Source: Lachnospiraceae bacterium
Lineage (GTDB): Bacteria > Bacillota > Clostridia > Lachnospirales > Lachnospiraceae
DNA length: 64,000 nucleotides
Direction of reading: 5' to 3'
NCBI GenBank assembly: GCA_015056735.1
Contig: SVFT01000001.1
Location: 186,001-250,000, forward strand
Position numbers and translations under genes: made by a program. The notes below the pieces were generated by a model that was not told the DNA's origin, did no database searches, and was given only the letters and a program-made list of their open reading frames with translations. Positions 24,526 through 34,907 of the stretch are shown here, piece after piece; the first letter of the stretch is position 1; each line of letters starts with the position of its first letter.

Positions 24526-25341
24526 ATGAAAGCTGCTATGATCGGTGATAATTGCATCGATGAATATGTCCGCGTCGACGGGCAAGTCGTTCACAGGCGC
24601 TATCCGACCGGAAACTGTGTCGATACAGGCGTCAATCTGCAGAAAATGGGGATTCAGACATCTGTGATCAGTACGACCGGAAATGATGCGGACGGCAAAT
24701 GGATGATCGAGTCCCTGACGAGGGAAGGACTCGATCTGTCACACTTCAAGATCGGCAACGGCAAAACGGCCATTACGTATATGGACCTGAACGGGAACGA
24801 TCGCGTGCATGGGGAATATATCGAAGGGGTGCTCGAACATATCGTGTTTGATGAGGATGATATCGCGTTTGCGTCCTCGCATGATATCGTGCATACCGCA
24901 CTTTGGGGCAAGGCGGAAAACGTGCTTCCGAAGATCAGAAAAAGCGGATGCCGCATCAGCTTTGATTATGCCGACCGGCTGGATCATCCGCTTGTGGAGA
25001 GCACGCTGCCGTATGTGGATTACGGATTCTATTCCTATCATAAAGAGCGTGATCCGTTTATCGAGGCTTTTTTAAAAGATAAAACGGATCGAGGCATGAA
25101 GATCGCTGTGGCGACTTTCGGGGACAAAGGAAGCCTCGCATATGACGGCACTTCATTTACGGAGTGCGGTGTGCGCAAGGTCGACCATGTGGTCAATACG
25201 GTCGGCGCCGGTGACAGCTATATCGCAGGTTTTTTGTGCGGACTTCTGAAAGGTGAATCGGTAGCACAGTGTATGGAGCGCGGCGCGAAGATCTCTGCAG
25301 AGGTCATTCAGGTTTTTGAGCCATGGGTTGTGGCAAGGTAG
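24526..25341 (+). CDS. PfkB-family sugar kinase, FrlD-like
   Basis: ATP-dependent kinase of the ribokinase family, 271 residues. It is closest in pattern to FrlD (fructoselysine 6-kinase): IGDNCIDEY at the start, NDRVHGEYIEGVL at 91-103, DIVHTALWGKAE at 120-131 and the catalytic GAGD at 227-230 in NTVGAGDSYIAGFL. In place of the usual GGN..N substrate loop it has TGNCVD, so the substrate probably differs from the second kinase at 29050. ATG 24526 follows AAAGGGGG. It leads an operon with an amidohydrolase and a YjbQ protein, which is an unusual partnership for FrlD. Confidence 0.8.
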   Translation: MKAAMIGDNCIDEYVRVDGQVVHRRYPTGNCVDTGVNLQKMGIQTSVISTTGNDADGKWMIESLTREGLDLSHFKIGNGKTAITYMDLNGNDRVHGEYIEGVLEHIVFDEDDIAFASSHDIVHTALWGKAENVLPKIRKSGCRISFDYADRLDHPLVESTLPYVDYGFYSYHKERDPFIEAFLKDKTDRGMKIAVATFGDKGSLAYDGTSFTECGVRKVDHVVNTVGAGDSYIAGFLCGLLKGESVAQCMERGAKISAEVIQVFEPWVVAR

Positions 25342-25350
25342 GAGGTACAT

Positions 25351-26202
25351 ATGTTTATAGACATGCGGGTCAGTCCCGCTTTTTACGAACCGATCAACGA
25401 GGATCCGCTGGCGGAGAAAATGCGCCATGCGATTCTGGATATTCACAAAAACGGCACGGCGCCGCTGACACATATTTATAATCAGATGCGATGCGCCGGA
25501 CTTGACCGGCTGGTACTCCAGCCGATCGACTATTCGTCCGTGATCGGATGTCCGGTCGTGACGAATGAGGAGGTCGCGAAGCTGGTCACAATGGGCGAAG
25601 GGCGGTTTATCGGCTTCGCGAGCGTCGATCCTTTAAAAGAAGGGGCAGCGGATAAGCTCGAGCATGCTTTTGCAGATCTGAAACTCAAAGGACTCTGTCT
25701 GCATCCCGGCAGGTGCAGATTTGCCCCGGACGATGTCCGCTTAGAGCCCCTGTATGCGATCTGTGAAAAGTACGACCGTCCCGTTGTATTCCACTGCGGC
25801 CTGTCCTGGGAACCGGATACGTTAACAAAATACACGGTTCCGCTTGTGTATGAGCCCGTTGCATACAAGCACCCGAAAATGCGGATCTGTCTGACACAGT
25901 TTGGCTGGCCGTACGTGCGGGAGACCGCCATGCTGATGCTGAAGTACCCCAATGTCTATACGGATACGGGCGCGCTGTATATGGATAATGCGACGGAATT
26001 CTATACGCAGATGCTGACGAGGGACATCCCGGTCACATGGATCGACAGAAGTCTGCGCCATCAGGTCGTCTTCGGATCAGGAAATCCGCGATTCGAACAG
26101 ATCCGTATGGCAGAGGCAATCGGAAAGATGGGACTGCGCGAGAGTACACTGGATCTGATCAAAGGGCAGAATGCGCTCGAGCTGATCGGAAGTGCGAAGT
26201 AA
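25351..26202 (+). CDS. Amidohydrolase-related TIM-barrel protein lacking HxH
   Basis: A 283-residue protein with the fold pattern of amidohydrolase_2 (PF04909) enzymes: repeated beta-alpha units, VGFASVDPL-like strand (FIGFASVDPLKEGA), KLKGLCLHPG, VVFHCG and VVFGSGNPRFE. Yet the N-terminal HxH motif is FIDMRVSP, the second His motif is LTQFGWPY and the GSD aspartate is replaced in GSGN, so the common metal site appears lost. It may use another mechanism or metal site. A perfect AGGAGGT precedes ATG 25351; it follows the FrlD-like gene by nine bases and shares its transcript. Confidence 0.7.
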   Translation: MFIDMRVSPAFYEPINEDPLAEKMRHAILDIHKNGTAPLTHIYNQMRCAGLDRLVLQPIDYSSVIGCPVVTNEEVAKLVTMGEGRFIGFASVDPLKEGAADKLEHAFADLKLKGLCLHPGRCRFAPDDVRLEPLYAICEKYDRPVVFHCGLSWEPDTLTKYTVPLVYEPVAYKHPKMRICLTQFGWPYVRETAMLMLKYPNVYTDTGALYMDNATEFYTQMLTRDIPVTWIDRSLRHQVVFGSGNPRFEQIRMAEAIGKMGLRESTLDLIKGQNALELIGSAK

Positions 26203-26215
26203 AGGAGCGAATAGC

Positions 26216-26641
26216 ATGTATACAAAAACGATTGAGATCCTGACAACATCCTATAATCAAATGGAAGTGATCACGGATGCTGTCCTGCAGGCTGTCAGCG
26301 AGAGCGGCGTGAAGAATGGGATGGTCACGGTAATGACCAAACATACGACGACGGGCATTACCGTCAACGAGGCACTGGAATGCCTGGAGAGTGATATCGC
26401 GAATGCACTGGCACTTTTTGCGCCGGAAGACCGTCCGTATGCGCATGCGAGAATGCTGCGCGACTACGGCTCGACGGCGGGCAATCCGACGGGACACCTG
26501 AAAGCGATGCTGGTCGGAAATCATTGCCATTTTCCGATCGCGAACGGAGAGCTTGTTCGCGGCGGAGCGCAGGATATCTATTTCTGTGAATTTGACGGGC
26601 CGGCAAGGCGCAGCATCATGATCCTTGTGTCAGAGGCTTAA
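26216..26641 (+). CDS. YjbQ family protein (UPF0047)
   Basis: A 141-residue protein of the YjbQ/UPF0047 family: GMVTVMTKHTTTGITVNEA, the His/Asn-containing NPTGHLKAMLVGNH, and IYFCEFDGPARR near the C-terminus. The family forms trimers with a metal site; a weak thiamine phosphate synthase activity is reported for some members, but the physiological role is uncertain. ATG 26216 follows AAAGGAG; it is the last gene of the FrlD-like operon. Confidence 0.85.
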   Translation: MYTKTIEILTTSYNQMEVITDAVLQAVSESGVKNGMVTVMTKHTTTGITVNEALECLESDIANALALFAPEDRPYAHARMLRDYGSTAGNPTGHLKAMLVGNHCHFPIANGELVRGGAQDIYFCEFDGPARRSIMILVSEA

Positions 26642-28266
<1,625 letters not shown>

Positions 28267-28302
28267 ACTGCCGGGACAACTGCTGTATGAAAGAGGGAAA
28301 GC

Positions 28303-29034
28303 ATGGAACGGATCAAAAAGATTCCGCCGCATGATCGTGCCACCGAGCAGATCATCTGGTTTATCGAAGAGAATAATCTGCAGCCTCACGCAAAGCTTCC
28401 GGGTGAGCGTGAACTGTGCGAGATGTGGAATCTGAACCGTTCCACGCTGCACCAGGCCATACAGCAGCTGATCGAAGAAAAAAGACTCTACAGTGAAAAA
28501 GGTGCGGGCACTTTCGTGGCGCCCCCTCTCCTTGAACGGAACCTGCAGGATGGGAAGTCCACGTCCGAATCGATGAGAAAAATGGGGTATTTCCTATGGA
28601 CGGAAGTGCTCGTTTCACGGGTAGAGGATAGTAATGAAGATGTATCACGCAAACTAAAGATCCCTGTGGGCAGCAAGGTGTTTCATTTAGAGAGGCTCAG
28701 GCTTCGCAACAACACACCGCTGATGATCGAGACAAGCTACATCGATTACGCCCGCTGCAAGGGGATCGAAGAACATGATTTGTCCGAGGAGTCCCTGTAT
28801 CGTCTGCTTGAGCGTTACGGCAATCAGCTCAAAGCAGGTGAAGAATGGATCAGCACGACAACGGCAACGGAAGAGGAAGCGATGCACCTAAAAGTTGAGC
28901 CGGGGCAGTGCATGTATTATCTGACCGGTCATATATGCGATGCAAATGATATTCCGGCCGAATACTTCAAGATCGTGGCAAGACCGGATCAGGTGCGCTT
29001 TACGACCGGGCTTGTCAGGGATGACGCGGAATAG
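28303..29034 (+). CDS. GntR-family regulator with UTRA domain (FrlR-like)
   Basis: A 243-residue transcription factor: winged helix-turn-helix at about 10-75 (KLPGERELCEMWNLNRSTLHQAIQQLIEEKRLYSEKGAGTFV) and a UTRA ligand domain at about 90-240. FrlR is of this type and senses the phosphorylated sugar-amine. Located between the FrlA-like and FrlD-like genes, so it most likely controls this operon. ATG 28303 follows GAGGGAAAG. Confidence 0.82.
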   Translation: MERIKKIPPHDRATEQIIWFIEENNLQPHAKLPGERELCEMWNLNRSTLHQAIQQLIEEKRLYSEKGAGTFVAPPLLERNLQDGKSTSESMRKMGYFLWTEVLVSRVEDSNEDVSRKLKIPVGSKVFHLERLRLRNNTPLMIETSYIDYARCKGIEEHDLSEESLYRLLERYGNQLKAGEEWISTTTATEEEAMHLKVEPGQCMYYLTGHICDANDIPAEYFKIVARPDQVRFTTGLVRDDAE

Positions 29035-29049
29035 AGGAGTTTTATCAGT

Positions 29050-29844
29050 ATGAAACTGGCGGCAGTAGGAAGCAATTGTGTGGACTACTACAAAAATATA
29101 GAAAGCGGAAAGGCATATCCGGGCGGAGGCCCTGTGAACATGGCTGTTTACACCGTCAGACTCGGTGGAGAGGCATCCTACATCGGTCCTGTCGGAAACG
29201 ATGATTTCGGACGGATCATGATCGATGCGATCAGGGAAAAAGGTGTCGATGTTTCACACATCACCGTCCGTGAAGGCAACACGGCCGTAACACAAGTGGA
29301 ACTGATCGACGGTGAGCGGATCCTCGGTGATTATGATGAAGGTGTTCTCGCTGACTATGTTCTGACGGACGAAGAGATGGACTATATCAAAGGATTTGAT
29401 GTGGTTGTATGCGATCTGTGGGGCAAGGTGGAAGGACAGTTCAAGGACCTTAAGGTGCGTGGGATCACGACGGCATTTGACTGCGCGACAAGACCGGACG
29501 ATCCGGAGAGCCTGACGGCGATCCCGTATGCGGACTATGTGTTCTTTTCCGTTGAAGACGGGGATACACCCGATAACAGAGCGAAGATGGAAGAGATCCG
29601 TAAAAAGGGTCCGAAACTCGTGATCTGTATGATGGGTGTCCATGGAAGCATGTGTTACGATGGTGAGTCGTATCATCATTTCGGCATTGTGCCCTGCGAC
29701 AAGATCGTAGACAGTATGGGTGCCGGAGACAGTTATATAGCCGGGTTCCTTAAGGGGATCACGGAAGGCGCATCGATCGAAGAAGCGATGCGCGAAGGTG
29801 CGGCCAACGCAACGGAGACATTAAAGTACTTCGGCGGCTGGTGA
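29050..29844 (+). CDS. frlD: Fructoselysine 6-kinase-like (FrlD)
   Basis: A 264-residue PfkB kinase that keeps all FrlD hallmarks: VGSNCVDYY, the YPGGGPVNMAVYTVRLGG substrate loop (23-40), ILGDYDEGVLADYVL (91-105) and GAGD at 224-227. In FrlD pathways it phosphorylates the C6 of fructosyl amino acids so that the SIS deglycase can split them. Placed between permease/regulator and deglycase genes of the same operon. Specific amine (lysine or other) cannot be told from sequence. Confidence 0.83.
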   Translation: MKLAAVGSNCVDYYKNIESGKAYPGGGPVNMAVYTVRLGGEASYIGPVGNDDFGRIMIDAIREKGVDVSHITVREGNTAVTQVELIDGERILGDYDEGVLADYVLTDEEMDYIKGFDVVVCDLWGKVEGQFKDLKVRGITTAFDCATRPDDPESLTAIPYADYVFFSVEDGDTPDNRAKMEEIRKKGPKLVICMMGVHGSMCYDGESYHHFGIVPCDKIVDSMGAGDSYIAGFLKGITEGASIEEAMREGAANATETLKYFGGW

Positions 29845-29860
29845 TATTGGGAGCATTGAG

Positions 29861-30376
29861 ATGGACGAGCGATACGAAAAACGAATTGAACGCAATCTGG
29901 ATGAGCTGGAGGGGTTCACACAAACGATGCGTGGCATCAACATGGAACCTTCCTTTAGGATCTTGTCCAAAAATCTGCGCATTGCCGGAAATCGTTACGC
30001 GAAACTTTTCGGGATCAAACCTGAGGAAAAGATCGTAGCGATCAAACGCGTATGCCTTGCGGACGGCGAACCGGTATCGCTTGAGCAGACCTATATTCCT
30101 TACGATCTTGTTCCCAAGATCGAGGGGATCGATCTGAACATTTTTTCCATATATGAGGTGTATCGGATGTTTGGTGTCCGCCTTGCGAATGCAAAGCAGA
30201 CGCTTGATCTGGTAAGACCTTCCGCGGCAGACGCAAGGGTACTTGGGATCGATCCGGATACACCGACGATGCTTTTCCAATGCGTGACCTATGATGTAGA
30301 GGGAAGAGTGGTGGAGTTTAACAAAAACTATACCAGGGGGGACAAATGCAGTTTTAGAGTCCACTTTACAAGATAG
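29861..30376 (+). CDS. UTRA-domain protein without DNA-binding domain
   Basis: A 171-residue protein that matches only the ligand-binding half of a GntR/UTRA regulator. From LEGFTQTM onward it aligns by eye with the full-length regulator at 41031 (GGFTQTM..., YIP..LVP.IE..DL.IFS, QTLDLVR, DAR.LGI, YTRGD). The ~75-residue winged helix is absent and no remnant is visible upstream; the start is at 29861 close after the kinase stop. It could be a ligand sink, a partner forming mixed dimers with the full-length regulators, or a decayed gene. Confidence 0.75.
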   Translation: MDERYEKRIERNLDELEGFTQTMRGINMEPSFRILSKNLRIAGNRYAKLFGIKPEEKIVAIKRVCLADGEPVSLEQTYIPYDLVPKIEGIDLNIFSIYEVYRMFGVRLANAKQTLDLVRPSAADARVLGIDPDTPTMLFQCVTYDVEGRVVEFNKNYTRGDKCSFRVHFTR

Positions 30377-30395
30377 AAGAAAGCAGGAAGAGAGT

Positions 30396-31460
30396 ATGAA
30401 ATATGAAGCAAAAGCCTGGCAGGAGGCGGAAGGAGCATCCCTTCGCAATTTCAACGAACAGGCACAGATAGACAGCGTGAACGGCGCACTTGCGTTGAGA
30501 CCGCAGATCGAGAAGATCATTGATAAGATCTGGGAGGACGGTTTTGACGGGATCTACTTCGTCGGGATCGGCGGCACCTATGCATCGAGCATGCAGGTGG
30601 AAGTGTACATGCGAGGCAGATCCAAACTGCCCGTTTACGTAGAAAACGCGGCAGAGTTCCTGACAACGGGGAATAAGCGTTTTACGGACAGGTCGGTTGT
30701 GATCTATTCGTCCGTATCGGGTACAACAAAAGAGATGATCCGCCTTGTAGACAAGGTACATGAGATCGGTGGCAGAGTGTTTGCATTTATCGACACACCG
30801 GGCACACCGCTCACGCAGCCCGACAAGCAGGATTACTTGATCACCTATAAGCAGAACGAGCAGCTGAAATTCTACATGACGGCGAATTACCTGATGTACA
30901 AAAACGGTGAGTTCGACGATTACGATGCATATAACAAAGAGATGGAGCAGCATCTGGCTCTTGCACTTGCACAGGTTGAGAAGGACTCCGACGAGTGGGC
31001 ATATGAGTATGCAAAGCGTAAAGTCGCTTTCTTGAATGAGCACCGTGATCTGCCGCACTATTTTATCGGATCCGGCAACCAGTACGGCGCTACATACTCC
31101 TATGCAATGTGCTACTGGGAAGAGCAGATGTGGATCAGGACCAAGTCGATCAGCTGCCAGGAATTCTTCCACGGCATGCAGGAGATCGTCGTTGCGGATA
31201 CGCCGATCACGCTCTTTATGGGTGAAGACGAGCAGCGTCCGCTTGCGGAGAGAGTAGCGAAGTTCCTTCCGAAGGTCAATGCCAACTATACGATCATTGA
31301 TACAAAAGAGCATGAGCTTGCCGGGATCAGTGAGAAGTACAGAGGTACGATCTCACATCTTGTTATGCACGGTGTGAACAATCGCGTGGATGCGTATATG
31401 GAGCTGTTCCTGCGTCATCCGCTTTCGATCAGACGCTACTATAACCAGATGGAGTATTGA
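30396..31460 (+). CDS. SIS-domain deglycase, FrlB-like
   Basis: A 354-residue protein with two SIS (sugar isomerase) domains. IYFVGIGGTYASSMQ (~52-66) and VIYSSVSGTTKEMIRL (~103-118) are the phosphosugar-binding loops; the C-terminal part FHGMQEIVVADTPITLFMGEDEQRP...LSIRRYYNQMEY resembles FrlB/GfrF, which convert 6-phosphofructosyl amino acids to glucose 6-phosphate plus the free amino acid. It is the last gene of the FrlA operon and ends at a strong terminator. Confidence 0.82.
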   Translation: MKYEAKAWQEAEGASLRNFNEQAQIDSVNGALALRPQIEKIIDKIWEDGFDGIYFVGIGGTYASSMQVEVYMRGRSKLPVYVENAAEFLTTGNKRFTDRSVVIYSSVSGTTKEMIRLVDKVHEIGGRVFAFIDTPGTPLTQPDKQDYLITYKQNEQLKFYMTANYLMYKNGEFDDYDAYNKEMEQHLALALAQVEKDSDEWAYEYAKRKVAFLNEHRDLPHYFIGSGNQYGATYSYAMCYWEEQMWIRTKSISCQEFFHGMQEIVVADTPITLFMGEDEQRPLAERVAKFLPKVNANYTIIDTKEHELAGISEKYRGTISHLVMHGVNNRVDAYMELFLRHPLSIRRYYNQMEY

Positions 31461-31489
31461 TCCGGAACAGACATGATTTGATGTAAAAC

Positions 31490-31523
31490 AAAGCACGATA
31501 TGCGATCATATCGTGCTTTTTGC
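31490..31523. terminator. Bidirectional terminator between FrlB-like and MATE genes
   Basis: Perfect stem AAAGCACGATATG/CATATCGTGCTTT around a 4-base loop with T-rich tails in both directions, between converging genes. Confidence 0.85.
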
Positions 31524-31564
31524 ATGTTCGTTATATGTTCTTGGATGTCCGGCGAAGTGCGTTT

Positions 31565-32896
31565 TCAGACTGCTTTCTTTTTCCAGTCACCGCGGCGGTA
31601 GCGGATCACGGAGACGGCACATGCGACGAGCCAGGCGGGGATGGAACTTAAGTAGATCGAACGGAATCCGATAAACGTCGGTGCCATGATCGCGGTAAAG
31701 GACAGGCGCAGGATCAGATCGGTGAAGGTGGACAATACGGGGATGTTGACATCGCCGGCACCCTGCAGGGCGCCGTTTACGATCTGCTGCACGGTGTAAA
31801 CAGGCAGCAGGATACACATGATGCGAAGATGCTCACTGCCACGCAGGAGCGCATCTCCCGATATGTTATAGATCCGCAGGATCGGCTCGGCAAAGACGAA
31901 CATAAGAAAACCGATCACAAAGGAGATCAGTACCGTAAACCGCAGGGAGAACCGGATCCCGTTCTCGGCGCGCCGATGCTCGCCGGCCCCCATATTCTGC
32001 CCGACAAAAGAGGCGATGGCGCTGGCAACGCTGAGCGCCGGAATATGGATGAAGCATTCCGTTTTGTCCATCGTGGCAAATCCCTCGATGCTGGCGGGCC
32101 CGAATGAGTTGACCATTCGCTGCAGAAAGAGGTATCCGGATGCCTGTACCATCAGTTGCCCGGAAATGGGAAGGGAAAACCTGAGAAAAGGGATCAGTTC
32201 ACGCGGATACAGGAAGGGCTCTCCCGTATCGGGAAATGCGGATGTGAAATTCCGCTTCAGATAGAGGAACGCCGAGATGCATGCGGCAACCTGTGAAGCA
32301 ACGGATGCATAGGCTGCGCCGCAGACGCCCATTCCCATTCCGGGGACCAGGATCAGATCAAGGAGCAGATTCATGACAGCCGCCACGATCAGGAAGATCA
32401 GAGAACCGTTTGCATCACCGAACGAGCGGCAGGCACCGTAAAAGATCTGAAAGAGGATCTGGAAGACGATCCCGAAGGAATAGATGACAAGATAGTTTCT
32501 TGCATCTTCGTACATTTCGCCCGGAACGTCCAAAACAAGTGTCAGCACTTCTCTGTTCGTCCACAGGATCAGAGCGATAAAGGCAAAACTGATGAGAAAC
32601 GAGAACGCAACGATCGAGACCAGCGCCTGACGGATCTTTTCTTCTTTCTTTGCGCCGAAATACTGTGCCAAAAGGATGTTGGTACCTGTGCCAAGTCCCA
32701 TGGCGGCCGCAGAAGCGATCCATATGATAGGGCCTGATACACTGACTGCACCGAGTGCGGAAGGACCGACATAATTGCCCACAATGATGGAATCCGCCAT
32801 TGTGTAGGACACCTGCAGGATCTGCGAGAGAATGATCGGCAGGGAAAAAGACAGTATCAGTCTGCGTTCGGAACCTTTTGTCAAATCAGCCTTCAT
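31565..32896 (-). CDS. MATE-family efflux transporter
   Basis: A 443-residue multidrug/toxic compound exporter with about 12 membrane helices. LSFSLPIILSQILQVSYTMADSIIVGNYVGPSALGAVSVSGPII and the mid-protein RFSLPISGQLMVQASGYL repeat are MATE signatures. I start at ATG 32896 (MKADLTKGSE), which begins the conserved part, rather than the ORF-track start 42 bases upstream. It is transcribed against the surrounding operons. Substrate unknown; a cation-coupled export of toxic amines is possible in this context. Confidence 0.87.
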   Translation of the reverse strand: MKADLTKGSERRLILSFSLPIILSQILQVSYTMADSIIVGNYVGPSALGAVSVSGPIIWIASAAAMGLGTGTNILLAQYFGAKKEEKIRQALVSIVAFSFLISFAFIALILWTNREVLTLVLDVPGEMYEDARNYLVIYSFGIVFQILFQIFYGACRSFGDANGSLIFLIVAAVMNLLLDLILVPGMGMGVCGAAYASVASQVAACISAFLYLKRNFTSAFPDTGEPFLYPRELIPFLRFSLPISGQLMVQASGYLFLQRMVNSFGPASIEGFATMDKTECFIHIPALSVASAIASFVGQNMGAGEHRRAENGIRFSLRFTVLISFVIGFLMFVFAEPILRIYNISGDALLRGSEHLRIMCILLPVYTVQQIVNGALQGAGDVNIPVLSTFTDLILRLSFTAIMAPTFIGFRSIYLSSIPAWLVACAVSVIRYRRGDWKKKAV

Positions 32897-33058
32897 TTCA
32901 CCAACCCCACATACAAGTGAATGATAGTAGTATACCAATTAAGGAGAGAATATCACGACAGGGAGACGAATGTCAATGAAATGCACGCATGAAAACAGGA
33001 AATAAGATGCAAATTTATCAACCAAGGCATATTTTGCAGAAAGAGTGGTATAGAATAG

Positions 33059-33088
33059 TTGACAGCTTATATAGATAAGTATTATATT
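33059..33088 (+). promoter_or_regulatory. Promoter of oligopeptide transporter operon
   Basis: TTGACA at 33059-33064 and TATATT at 33083-33088, 18 bases apart, about 90 bases before the binding-protein start. Confidence 0.65.
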
Positions 33089-33178
33089 ATTTTTAACTTG
33101 GAGACAACTTTTGGATCGAGAAACAAAGGTATTTCCGAGAGGGTAGCACAAAAAACAACTATGATGGAGGAAAGACCA

Positions 33179-34846
33179 ATGAAAGGTTGGAAAAAACTGA
33201 TTCCTATCCTGACAGCACTCAGCCTTGTCCTGAGCGGCTGCGGAAGCGCCGATCCGTCGGCAAAGGAACAAGCTCCCGGCGAAGCGACCGCAGACAGCGG
33301 TAAAGTACTTCGGGTGGGTCGTATGACAGAACTGTTTGACATGAACTCGGTGATCGCAACGGAGGCGGATTGCCTCGAGATCGTATCCGCGATCATTGAG
33401 CCGCTCTTCATTACATCGGAAGACGGTACACCCGCAAATGCGCTGTGTGAATCTTACGAAGTATCCGAAGACGGCACGGAATATACGTTCCACATTCGTA
33501 AGGAAGCGAACTGGATGGGGGGAACACCTGTAACGGCACATGATTTTGTCTTTGCATGGCAGAAACTGGTGTCACCGGATGTTGCATCTGAGTACAGCTT
33601 CATGATGGAAGTGGCTGCGGTTAAGAACGCAAGCCCGATCATCGCAGGTGAGATGGATCCCAAGGAACTCGGCGTATCCGCGAAGGATGATAAGACGCTT
33701 GTTGTAGAGCTCGATCATGCTGTTCCGTTCTTTTTGAATCTGATGACGTTCCCGAGCTTTTGCCCGATCAACCAGGCATATTACGAGGAGAAGGGAACGG
33801 ATTATTCTTTAGGTGCTGAGAACCTGCTTTGCTGCGGCCCGTTCTATATGTCCGAATGGGAAGTCGGCGGCAATACCTATCAGCTTAAGAAGAATCCGGA
33901 GTACTGGGATGCGGACAACGTAAAGGTCGATCAGATCGATTTCCAGATCATCAAAGATCCGCAGCAGACCATGCTCGCATATGAGAACGGCGATCTTGAC
34001 TATGTAAGACTTTCCGGTGAGCAGATCAGCAAGTACGAGGGTCAGCCCGGCTTCACACGCATCGAAGAGGGTTACCTGTGGTATTTAAGCCCGAACCTCA
34101 ATCCCAAGAGCCCTGAGTACTCCTGCGGCCTTGAGAATGAGAATCTGAGAAAAGCGCTCGCGCTTTCATACGACAAGGATGCGATCTGCTTTGATATCCT
34201 GAAAGACGGTTCCATTCCGGCGGACTTTGCGATTCCGAACAGACTGGCGATCGGTCCTGACGGTAAGGACTTCAGAGAGACAGCAGGCACTTATCTGAAG
34301 ACGGATAAAGAGAAAGCCAAGGAATACTGGGAGACAGCCAAGAAAGAGCTTGGTGTGAACGAAGTAACGATCGAACTGCTTTATGACGATTCGGATTCCA
34401 CACCGCTGATCGCACAGTTTTTGCAGAGTGAGATGGAAGGAACGCTTCCGGGTCTTCACATCGAACTGAAGGCGCAGCCCAAGAAGAGCAGAACGCAGCT
34501 GATGCAGGATCGTGAATACCAGCTCGGTCTTACACGCTGGGGTCCCGACTATGCGGATCCGATGACATATCTTGATATGTGGACGACCGGTTCCGTATAT
34601 AACTACGGCGAGTGGAGCAATGCCGATTACGATGCGCTGATCGAGGCTGCAAACGGTGAGCTTGCAACAGATCCCGCAACCAGATGGGAGAAGCTCAAAG
34701 AAGCAGAAAAACTTGTAATGGATCATGCGGTTATCCTTCCGGTATATCAGAAGGGTACGGCTGCAATGGTACGTGAGAATGTAAGTGGCTTGTATTTCTT
34801 CCCGGTCGGAGTAGGCACACTTTATAAATTCGTAGAAGTGAAGTAA
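33179..34846 (+). CDS. oppA: Oligopeptide ABC transporter substrate-binding lipoprotein
   Basis: A 555-residue extracellular solute-binding protein of family 5 (OppA type), anchored by a lipid: signal peptide KGWKKLIPILTALSLVLSGCG with the lipobox LSGC (Cys ~20). The family pattern appears in YEVSEDGTEYTFHIRKEANW and in VTAHDFVFAWQKL. It captures peptides for the permease encoded downstream. ATG 33179 follows GGAGG; the ORF-track extension is leader. A terminator separates it from the permease genes, so it is likely made in excess. The link to fructosamine genes hints at glycated peptides, as inference. Confidence 0.88.
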   Translation: MKGWKKLIPILTALSLVLSGCGSADPSAKEQAPGEATADSGKVLRVGRMTELFDMNSVIATEADCLEIVSAIIEPLFITSEDGTPANALCESYEVSEDGTEYTFHIRKEANWMGGTPVTAHDFVFAWQKLVSPDVASEYSFMMEVAAVKNASPIIAGEMDPKELGVSAKDDKTLVVELDHAVPFFLNLMTFPSFCPINQAYYEEKGTDYSLGAENLLCCGPFYMSEWEVGGNTYQLKKNPEYWDADNVKVDQIDFQIIKDPQQTMLAYENGDLDYVRLSGEQISKYEGQPGFTRIEEGYLWYLSPNLNPKSPEYSCGLENENLRKALALSYDKDAICFDILKDGSIPADFAIPNRLAIGPDGKDFRETAGTYLKTDKEKAKEYWETAKKELGVNEVTIELLYDDSDSTPLIAQFLQSEMEGTLPGLHIELKAQPKKSRTQLMQDREYQLGLTRWGPDYADPMTYLDMWTTGSVYNYGEWSNADYDALIEAANGELATDPATRWEKLKEAEKLVMDHAVILPVYQKGTAAMVRENVSGLYFFPVGVGTLYKFVEVK

Positions 34847-34860
34847 GTAATAAAAAAAGA

Positions 34861-34885
34861 GCCGGGGCTGACAGCCCCGGCTTTA
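34861..34885 (+). terminator. Attenuating terminator between binding protein and permease genes
   Basis: Stem GCCGGGGCT/AGCCCCGGC with a 3-base loop, then TTTA. The following T-run is short, which suits partial read-through. Confidence 0.65.
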
Positions 34886-34907
34886 TTAACAGAATTGGAG
34901 TAATCGT

